Below are positions 58,487-64,000 of a DNA stretch of 64,000 nt, one piece after another. Within the stretch, counting starts at the first letter, position 1. Every line of letters begins with the position of its first letter. The DNA comes from Myxococcus hansupus (GTDB lineage: Bacteria > Myxococcota > Myxococcia > Myxococcales > Myxococcaceae). A model generated the notes under the pieces. The model saw only the letters and a program-made list of their open reading frames with translations, was not told the DNA's origin and searched no databases. The position numbers were made by a program, and so were the translations under genes. Location: assembly GCF_000280925.3 (NCBI RefSeq), contig NZ_CP012109.1:4484501-4548500 (forward strand). The letters are read 5' to 3'.

Positions 58487-59257
58487 TCACTGCGCGCGAT
58501 CCAACCGCGGGTAGAACGGTGCGAGCTGCGCATCGTTGATGCGCTGTGCATACACGTCTTCGCCCAGGAGGAACAGTGCTTGATCCAGATAATCCTCCGC
58601 AGCCTGGACCTGCGGCTCCTTGGCGGCGATTGCCTGGTCGATGTCCGCCATGCGGTGCTCGTGGTCCAGCTTCCGCTCCTCGGCCTGGTCCTCCATCTCC
58701 AGCATGCGCTTGTGCGCCAGGATGCCCGCCGCGCCGGGCTGGCCGGGTTCGGGCGTGAGGGCGGTGGACAGGCGGGACTCCAGATCCTCGAGCTCGCGAC
58801 CGAGCCGCATCTGCTGGAGGCGGTTCTTCTTCAGGTTGGTCCGCGCCACGTCGATCTTGGCGGGGGCATCACCGATCAGCTCCATGTCGGCGATCTTCTG
58901 CTCCAGCTTGTTGAGGCCATCCTCGGCGTAGCGAAGGTCCGCCTTGCGTGACGCGAGCGTCTTGCGCAGCTCCTTCACCTTGCCGTCGATGGCGTCCACC
59001 GCCTTCTTCCACTTCTTGACGATGACGCCCTGCTTGGCCTTCTCCTCGTCCTGCACGGCGAGAAAGTCCGAATACGCCGCGTCCTCGTCATTCATCTCCT
59101 GCTCGAGCGCCGCCAGTTCATCCCGGCGCGTCACCACGGCCTCTTCGGCGCGGTAGACGCGGTCCATGGAACGGGGGCAGTTGGGCTTGCCCGGGAGCCT
59201 GTCCCGCGCGAGGTCACCCAGCTGGAAGATGAGGTCGTTGTAGCTCTCCTTCGCCAT
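58487..59257 (-). CDS. coiled-coil protein of unknown function
   Basis: This 256-residue soluble protein is almost all helical. Residues 35-235 have a strong heptad, charged pattern (EEAVVTRRDELAALEQEMND, KAVDAIDGKVKELRKTLASR, NRLQQMRLGRELEDLESRLS), so it should form a long coiled coil. There is no signal or Cys ligand. The N-terminal segment (YNDLIFQLGDLARDRLPGK) may be a small folded cap. No family is recognised. Its stop is only 22 bases beyond the rplC promoter, so transcription of rplC may partly read in from it. Confidence 0.7.
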   Translation of the reverse strand: MAKESYNDLIFQLGDLARDRLPGKPNCPRSMDRVYRAEEAVVTRRDELAALEQEMNDEDAAYSDFLAVQDEEKAKQGVIVKKWKKAVDAIDGKVKELRKTLASRKADLRYAEDGLNKLEQKIADMELIGDAPAKIDVARTNLKKNRLQQMRLGRELEDLESRLSTALTPEPGQPGAAGILAHKRMLEMEDQAEERKLDHEHRMADIDQAIAAKEPQVQAAEDYLDQALFLLGEDVYAQRINDAQLAPFYPRLDRAQ

Positions 59258-59323
59258 GGATGGATTTGTACGCCCAATGCGCCGGGACTGTCACCGGCGG
59301 AGCGAGCCATCCCTGTCGTTCCC

Positions 59324-59797
59324 TCAGGAATCCCCCGGCGCGGCGCTGGCCGGCGCGTCCGCGTGGACCACGGGGCCCAGGGCGCCCTCCGCCAGGGCCA
59401 GCAGCTCCCGGGAGCGGTCCTGCTCCTCGGTGCGGTTCAGCTCGCAGACCCACGCGGAGGAGAGGTCCGCTTGCTGCCGGGCCAGCTCGGCCGTCGTCTC
59501 ATAGCGGGCCGCGGACGCCCGGGCGAAGGCGCCCTCACGGCGCAGCTCCAGCAAGGTATCCGGGTCCAGCTCGATGTTCTCGGGAGGAACCGGCAGGGGC
59601 CCGCGGCCCAGCGCGGCCAGCCGTGCGAGCAGCCGCGAGGCGTGGGCCCGGCAGAATGCGGCCAGGACCATCAACCGCGCCCGAACCCTCGCATCCGATA
59701 TTCGCTCCGCCAGCGCCGTCATCCGCCGGGCGGAGACGACCTCCGCCTCCCATGCGGCGGCCAGCGCCGCGGCCAGCCGGGTATGCCTCGCACCCAT
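59324..59797 (-). CDS. helical ferritin-like hypothetical protein
   Basis: This 157-residue protein is made of long amphipathic helices (RLAAALAAAWEAEVVSARRM, ARVRARLMVLAAFCRAHASR, ELARQQADLSSAWVCELNRT), a pattern like four-helix-bundle (ferritin-like) proteins. A clear ExxH metal set is not complete, so iron binding is doubtful. ATG 59797 follows GGGGGA and is preferred over the open frame to 59893. It lies 58 bases after the HupE/UreJ gene on the same strand. Function unknown. Confidence 0.55.
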   Translation of the reverse strand: MGARHTRLAAALAAAWEAEVVSARRMTALAERISDARVRARLMVLAAFCRAHASRLLARLAALGRGPLPVPPENIELDPDTLLELRREGAFARASAARYETTAELARQQADLSSAWVCELNRTEEQDRSRELLALAEGALGPVVHADAPASAAPGDS

Positions 59798-59855
59798 CGA
59801 CGTCCCCCTGTTCCCTACCTGCAAGCCGGCAACGTAGGAACGCCCCGCGCGGGAT

Positions 59856-60929
59856 TCAACCGAGTGCGCGCTCGACCATCCAGAACCCACCAACGGCGAG
59901 GATTCCGATGGACACCGCCCTCACCGCCCGCGTGTGCAAAGCCGGACGGCGCTGGAGCATGCGGAGGATGGGCAGCAACACCGCCACCACCACCGCCTGC
60001 CCCAGCTCCACCCCCACGTTGAAGCCCAGCAGCGCCGTGGCCACGGACTCGCCCAGGCCATAGCCCGCCAGCACGCCCGCGAAGCCAAAGCCGTGGATCA
60101 GTCCGAAGAGGAACGTGACGAGCACCCGGTGCCGGTGCTCGCGAAGGATCAGGTTCTCCAACGCGACATAGATGATGGAGGCGGCGATGGCGGCCTCCAC
60201 CCACCGGGCCCCCGCACCGTCCAGCACCACCCACCCCAGCGCGGCGGCCCCCAGCGTCAGCGAGTGCGCCACCGTGAAGGACGTCACCAGCCACAGCACC
60301 CGCTTGAAGCCGCCCCCCACCAGGAGCACGGCCAGCAGGAAGGCCAGGTGGTCCACGCCCTCGAAGATGTGGCGCATGCCCAGCCCCACCCAACCGGCGA
60401 AGCGTCCGGACAGCGACGTGCGCGAAACCCCGTCGGGCAGGGCCACCTCCGGCCGCGAGGCATCCGCGAACACGGCCCCGGGCAACTCCCCTTCCCTCAC
60501 GCTGCCCAGGATCACCCGGTACTCGGGGGGCAGCCGCTCCAGCAGGGCGAAGCGCTGACGCAGCGGCCCCGGAGGACAGGTGAAGGTCGCCGTCAGCTCC
60601 ACGAAGGCCCGCCGAGGCGACGCGGCATGCGCGGTCCGCGTGCAGGACTGGCCCCCCGCGGCCAGGGGCGCTGAGCCCCAGACTCGCGCGGAGATGGCGT
60701 CGAGCTGCCCGGCCAGCGCGTCCCGGGTGTTCAGCGCCGCCCCCGTACCCTCCAGGGACAGGAGCCGGGCCAGGGACTCCGGCGTCAGCGTCATCACCTC
60801 GCGCACCTCGGGTGACTCCGGCGCGGCGCGGTGTGCCTCAATATAAAGGATATCGGCGTCGTGCGCGGAGGCCACGCCCGTGGCCAACAGCAGCCACGCC
60901 AGCAGGGCCCGGAGGGAGACACGCGTCAT
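59856..60929 (-). CDS. HupE/UreJ-family membrane protein
   Basis: This 357-residue protein has a signal peptide (MTRVSLRALLAWLLLATGVA), a periplasmic domain (about 22-165) with two Cys (QSCTRTA, FTCPPG), and about six C-terminal helices. The helices carry the family marks GMRHIFEGVDHLAFLLAVLL, TSFTVAHSLTLG and FGLIHGFGFAGVL, whose His/Asp residues suggest metal handling. HupE and UreJ proteins transport Ni2+ or Co2+. No hydrogenase or urease genes are adjacent, so the metal and purpose are open. The extra N-terminal domain is a known variant. Confidence 0.82.
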   Translation of the reverse strand: MTRVSLRALLAWLLLATGVASAHDADILYIEAHRAAPESPEVREVMTLTPESLARLLSLEGTGAALNTRDALAGQLDAISARVWGSAPLAAGGQSCTRTAHAASPRRAFVELTATFTCPPGPLRQRFALLERLPPEYRVILGSVREGELPGAVFADASRPEVALPDGVSRTSLSGRFAGWVGLGMRHIFEGVDHLAFLLAVLLVGGGFKRVLWLVTSFTVAHSLTLGAAALGWVVLDGAGARWVEAAIAASIIYVALENLILREHRHRVLVTFLFGLIHGFGFAGVLAGYGLGESVATALLGFNVGVELGQAVVVAVLLPILRMLQRRPALHTRAVRAVSIGILAVGGFWMVERALG

Positions 60930-60976
60930 GTCCCCGCCAGCCTGCCGTCAGGGACCGCGCGCGTCCACCCCGCGAC

Positions 60977-61543
60977 TCATTCCGAGACGAAGCGCAGCTC
61001 CACCTGCTGGCGGCCGCTCATCGGATCATGCCGCGCGCCGCAGGAGAAGCAGTGGAGTGCCTGATCCCACTCCCACAGCACCTTCACCTCTTCACCGCAG
61101 CAGAGCATGGGCAGCGCGCGCAGCAGCTCGTCCGGCTCCGCGGCCATGGGGCCCGGCAGCGCCTCCGGCTCCACCGCGACGAAGGTGGGGCTCGGGTTGA
61201 CGGCCAGCGTCCGCGCCACGTGCGCCAGTTGCTCGTAGCGGACGTGGTCGGCCCAGCCGCGCGCCACCGACTCCAGGTGCGTCTGCTGCGCGGGGGTGAG
61301 GAACGCGTCCGCCTCCGCGCGGTAGCCACAGTACGGGCAGCCCCAGACGGGAACGCCCTCCACGCACTCGTGCGCGTTCTCGAACGGGTAGAAGCCCTGC
61401 AGCTTGTGCAGCACCGCCCGAGCGTCCATGGGCCCCGGCCGCGTCTTGAACGGACGCTGGCACTCCGGACACTCCCGCCGCGTGAAACCGGCGGAGTCCC
61501 GCGGCAGGTCCACCCGGCACATCTCCGGCGCCTCGCGCTTCAC
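60977..61543 (-). CDS. zinc-ribbon protein of unknown function
   Basis: This 188-residue cytosolic protein has three Cys-pair units: RRECPECQRPF near residue 20, WGCPYCGYRA near residue 58 and LHCFSCGARHD near residue 168, with a further CC (MLCCGEE). These should bind structural zinc. The middle is helical. GTG 61543 overlaps the TGA of the upstream small membrane gene (GTGA), and the residues upstream in frame are not conserved-looking. No catalytic motif is seen. It may act as a nucleic-acid or protein adaptor. Confidence 0.7.
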   Translation of the reverse strand: MKREAPEMCRVDLPRDSAGFTRRECPECQRPFKTRPGPMDARAVLHKLQGFYPFENAHECVEGVPVWGCPYCGYRAEADAFLTPAQQTHLESVARGWADHVRYEQLAHVARTLAVNPSPTFVAVEPEALPGPMAAEPDELLRALPMLCCGEEVKVLWEWDQALHCFSCGARHDPMSGRQQVELRFVSE

Positions 61544-61698
61544 GCCGAGGCCGCCCGGCGGCCGTGGGACACCACCGCCAACAGGAGCGTCACCATCGCG
61601 AACAAGAGCAGCAGGTGGACCCAGTACCCCTCGGTGGAACCCGTCGTCAGCCCCAGCCCCCACAACACCAACAGGATGATTCCCATCGTCCAGTACAC
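61540..61698 (-). CDS. small two-helix membrane protein (lmo0937-like)
   Basis: This 52-residue protein starts at GTG 61698, preceded by GGAGG. It contains two transmembrane helices (MGIILLVLWGLGL and HLLLLFAMVTLLLAVVS) joined by TTGSTEGYWV and a basic end. This resembles the lmo0937-type small membrane proteins, which are often stress-linked and of unknown function. Its TGA overlaps the GTG of the zinc-ribbon gene, so the two are coupled. Confidence 0.65.
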   Translation of the reverse strand: MYWTMGIILLVLWGLGLTTGSTEGYWVHLLLLFAMVTLLLAVVSHGRRAASA

Positions 61699-62009
61699 GC
61701 CACACCTCCACGCACCACAACCTGGCGCGGGCAAACCTAGGAACAGGCACCCGAACGAGCAACCCGGTGCTTTTCACAGCCTCCCGTTGGGAACGGCACT
61801 TCTCCGACCGGGCATTTTTTCAGGACCGCCGGTGAAACCTGGAGCCCCCACGGGGCATTTTCGGCGGCCCTCTAAGGAGAGAGACGCCGCGTGCGAGTGC
61901 TGGCACGCGGGCTGCTTAGGCGCTGCTCCGTCGGCAGGTCGGTGCGTCCGCACCGGCTGCCTGGGCTCAAAGGGTGCGATCAGCACGGCGGTCGCCGGGG
62001 AGGGGTGGG
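61699..62009 (+). other. 311-base intergenic region with a sigma-54 promoter
   Basis: This is the divergent region between the small membrane gene and the lytic transglycosylase gene. It holds the -24/-12 promoter at 61901-61917. No gene is seen in the rest. Short C/G stem-forming stretches near 61922-61965 would be in the leader. Confidence 0.6.
61901..61917 (+). promoter_or_regulatory. sigma-54 (-24/-12) promoter
   Basis: TGGCACGCGGGCTGCTT has the invariant GG and GC ten bases apart and the full TGGCACG left half. It lies 93 bases before the ATG of the lytic transglycosylase gene, with transcription expected to begin near 61927. It implies control by an enhancer-binding regulator. Confidence 0.75.
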
Positions 62010-62744
62010 ATGAGGGGTTGGATGGTGGCGATGGCGGCGGGGTTCTTGGCGGGTACGGCGGCGCTGGCGTTTCCGGTGCAGGTGCCGGATGGCGCGCAGG
62101 GCGAAGGCCCCGAGCTGACGGAGCTTCGCGCCCGGTTGGCGGAGCGCGACGCGGAGCTGAAGGCCACCCTGGCCAAGCTGCAGACGTACGAGGATGAGAC
62201 GCACTACGCCCAGGCCGAGGCGCTGGGCATCACGGAGATGGTGAAGGCCTCCGGCCTCCCCGCCCGTCAGCAGCGCCGGCTGGCGGTGGCCATCGTCCGC
62301 GAGGCGGCCCGGAACAACATCGACCCGCTGCTGGTCGTGGCCGTCATCCGCTGCGAGAGCTCCTTCAACAACTACGCGGTCTCCCACGTCGGGGCCATGG
62401 GCCTGATGCAGGTGATGCCGGACACGGGCACCTGGCTGGCGGACAAGGCCGGCTTGCGCCTGGGCCGCAGCAGCAACCTCTTCGACTCGGAGACGAACGT
62501 GGAGCTGGGGACCGCGTACCTGGCGGACCTGATCCAGCGCTTCGGCACGGTGGAGAAGGCCCTGGTCGCCTACAACGCCGGCCCGGGCCTGGCCCGCCGC
62601 ATCCTGGCCAAGAAGGAGGCCCGGACGAAGTTCATGGCCGGCTATCCCGCCAAGGTCGTGAAGGAATTCCGCAAGCTCAAGACGGAGCAGGAGAAGGCCA
62701 TCACGCTGCGTGAAGCCCAGAAGGCCAGCGGCCAGAAGAGCTGA
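62010..62744 (+). CDS. SLT-type lytic transglycosylase
   Basis: This 244-residue exported enzyme has a signal or anchor (MRGWMVAMAAGFLAGTAALA), a coiled-coil stretch (ELRARLAERDAELKATLAKL) and an SLT domain with the catalytic Glu in VIRCESSFNNYAVS, then GAMGLMQVMPDTG and VAYNAGPGLARRIL. It cleaves murein glycan strands non-hydrolytically. ATG 62010 is preceded by a GGGGAGGGG site. The sigma-54 promoter upstream suggests induction in a regulated state such as development, starvation or envelope remodelling. Confidence 0.88.
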   Translation: MRGWMVAMAAGFLAGTAALAFPVQVPDGAQGEGPELTELRARLAERDAELKATLAKLQTYEDETHYAQAEALGITEMVKASGLPARQQRRLAVAIVREAARNNIDPLLVVAVIRCESSFNNYAVSHVGAMGLMQVMPDTGTWLADKAGLRLGRSSNLFDSETNVELGTAYLADLIQRFGTVEKALVAYNAGPGLARRILAKKEARTKFMAGYPAKVVKEFRKLKTEQEKAITLREAQKASGQKS

Positions 62745-62928
62745 GCGCTTCGCAACACGCCTTCCGACCGTTGCCCGACAGTCGCGAGAAAGTTGCCCCA
62801 AGGGGGTAACCAAAGCTGCGAACCATGTGCACTGTGCGCCGGGCGGGAGCACTCCACGGGTCCTCCGTGGAAGGACTGGCGCAACACCAGTCCCCCACAG
62901 GCTCCGCGCCAACTTGGAGAACACCGCG

Positions 62929-63252
62929 ATGCCGGGGCTACAGATCCACCGTGAAGAGACCGCAGGTTCCGTGACGCTGCGGCTGGAAGGCACGCTGGAT
63001 GGCAAGACGGCGGAAGAGGTCCAGACGTCGCTGAGCGGCCTGCGTGATTGCGAGGTCGTCCTGGACTTCGCCCACCTGAAGGAGTTCAAGGACAGCGCGG
63101 TGGGCGTGCTGACCCAGGGGCTGGTGGAGCGCTCCGTGCAGTTGCGCGGCCTGGCCACCCACCACGAGCGGATGTTCCGGTACTTCGGTGTGGGTACGGG
63201 GACGTCACCGCGCCCCGCGTACTACACGCCCGAAGACGTCTTCCTGGCCTAG
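62929..63252 (+). CDS. STAS-domain (anti-anti-sigma factor-like) protein
   Basis: This 107-residue cytosolic STAS-domain protein shows VTLRLEGTLDGKTAEEVQ, the strand CEVVLDFAHLKEF, then KDSAVGVLTQGLVE, where the Ser sits at the usual phosphorylation position (D-S), and a C-terminal helix. Such proteins act as phospho-switches on anti-sigma kinases or related partners. No kinase is adjacent. ATG 62929 is preceded by GGAGA. Confidence 0.8.
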   Translation: MPGLQIHREETAGSVTLRLEGTLDGKTAEEVQTSLSGLRDCEVVLDFAHLKEFKDSAVGVLTQGLVERSVQLRGLATHHERMFRYFGVGTGTSPRPAYYTPEDVFLA

Positions 63253-63344
63253 GCGCTCCGCCGACCCAGGAGGGAGCGTCCGAGCCCATCCGCCCGGACG
63301 CGAAGCATGTTGGCGGACAAGGGAGTGGGCTACAGTGGCGGCAG

Positions 63345-64000
63345 ATGAACCAGCCTGCCCGCGCCCTCTCCCCGGTGCCTTCTCCCGCTAACGCGCGCTC
63401 GGCGATGGAACGCATCGCCACGGAATTGGGCCGCGCGGTGCAGGGAAAACCCACCCAGCTCCAGCTCGTCGTGACGTCCCTCGTGGCCGGCGGCCACGTG
63501 CTGCTCGAGGACGTCCCGGGCGTGGGCAAGACGACCCTGGCGGAGGCGCTGGCCAAGGCCTGCGGCCTGAGCTTCGCCCGCATCCAGTTCACCGCGGACC
63601 TGATGCCCTCCGACGTGCTCGGGGCCCAGGTCTTCCACGCCCAGACGGCCACCTTCCAGTTCCGCCCCGGTCCCCTCTTCCGGCAGCTCGTGCTGGCGGA
63701 CGAGCTGAACCGCGCCCCGCCGCGCACCCAGTCCGCGCTGCTGGAGGCCATGGCCCAGGGGCAGGTGTCGCTGGATGGCGCCACGCACGCCCTGCCCGTC
63801 CCCTTCGCGGTGGTGGCCACGCAGAACCCGGTGGATTTCTCCGGCACCTACCCGCTGCCCGACTCGCAGTTGGACCGCTTCATGGTGCGCATGTCGCTGG
63901 GCCACCCGACGCCCGAGGTCGAGGCCGGGCTGCTCGTCACCCGCGACGGCACCCCGCCCCTGGACGCGGTGTCCACCGTCTCCGGTCCCGAGGAGCTGGC
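63345..64000 (+). CDS. MoxR-family AAA+ ATPase, 5' part
   Basis: 218 codons are visible before the right edge. The motifs are those of MoxR ATPases: Walker A LEDVPGVGKTTLAEALAK, FTADLMPSDVLGAQVF, Walker B LVLADELNRAPPRTQSALLE, FAVVATQNPVDFSGTYPLPD (sensor 1 and the MoxR loop) and LDRFMVRMSLGHP. MoxR proteins are chaperone-like ATPases that usually work with DUF58 and VWA proteins encoded just downstream, which would lie outside this window. ATG 63345 gives a short Pro/Ala-rich lead. Confidence 0.9.
   Translation, partial: MNQPARALSPVPSPANARSAMERIATELGRAVQGKPTQLQLVVTSLVAGGHVLLEDVPGVGKTTLAEALAKACGLSFARIQFTADLMPSDVLGAQVFHAQTATFQFRPGPLFRQLVLADELNRAPPRTQSALLEAMAQGQVSLDGATHALPVPFAVVATQNPVDFSGTYPLPDSQLDRFMVRMSLGHPTPEVEAGLLVTRDGTPPLDAVSTVSGPEEL

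Noticed and set aside
55551-58514. Plus-strand open frame of nearly 1000 codons across nfsA, nfsB and rplC
   Set aside because: It crosses three real genes and two terminators on the opposite strand, and no homology pattern is visible.

Overview
The window is GC-rich chromosomal DNA from a fruiting, gliding deltaproteobacterium, most likely Myxococcaceae (Myxococcus, Corallococcus or Pyxidicoccus type). The main reason is a complete eight-gene locus on the minus strand (44.8-57.3 kb) whose order and protein types match nfsA-nfsH, the spore-coat locus of Myxococcus xanthus. Abundant lipoproteins, a sigma-54 enhancer-binding regulator and a -24/-12 promoter fit the same group. No rRNA, tRNA or CRISPR array was seen.

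Layout. 0-4.2 kb is a wrecked accessory patch: the start of a lipoprotein gene, a sulfatase missing its 5' part, a 3' remnant of an IS3-family transposase, an IS630-type element with exact ends (1510-2691), and an IS701-type element (2695-4176) inserted into the CTAG created at the right end of the IS630 copy. 4.3-11.3 kb is a lower-GC toxin island: a Cys-rich lipoprotein, a huge secreted Rhs/YD-repeat protein broken at a run of nine G, an unassigned C-terminal toxin domain, and a small candidate immunity gene. 11.5-31.2 kb is mixed metabolic and envelope genes: FAD monooxygenase, a MltF-like lytic transglycosylase with two substrate-binding domains, a metallo-beta-lactamase-fold hydrolase, a YeeE/YedE pair plus rhodanese, a thioesterase, peptide deformylase, a ferritin-like protein, a TonB-like protein, an SGNH esterase with seven 37-residue repeats, a desaturase, a WG-repeat protein, an Old Yellow Enzyme homologue and a chemoreceptor. 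31.3-44.7 kb is housekeeping: carB, an aspartate aminotransferase, coaD, rsmD, a cation efflux protein, a sigma-54 regulator coupled to an alpha/beta hydrolase, and typA.

44.8-57.3 kb is the nfs locus. NfsA, B and H are outer-membrane barrels, C, D and E are TPR-type periplasmic proteins or lipoproteins, F is small and exported, and G spans the inner membrane with an FHA-like cytoplasmic head and a TonB/AgmX-type periplasmic tail. In M. xanthus these proteins form an envelope-spanning complex, paralogous to the Glt gliding machinery, driven by the AglRQS motor to compact the spore coat. Gene spacing and three strong hairpins divide the locus into ABC, DE, FG and H. Upstream lies an isolated rplC with its own promoter and terminator, then coiled-coil, ferritin-like, HupE/UreJ and zinc-ribbon genes, a sigma-54 promoter driving a lytic transglycosylase, a STAS protein and the start of a MoxR ATPase.

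Caution: six genes are each out of frame by exactly one missing base in a run of G or C (four bases in five cases, nine in one). Five of the six are not obviously under relaxed selection, so base-calling error is as likely as real mutation. They are described here as whole genes with a frame break.
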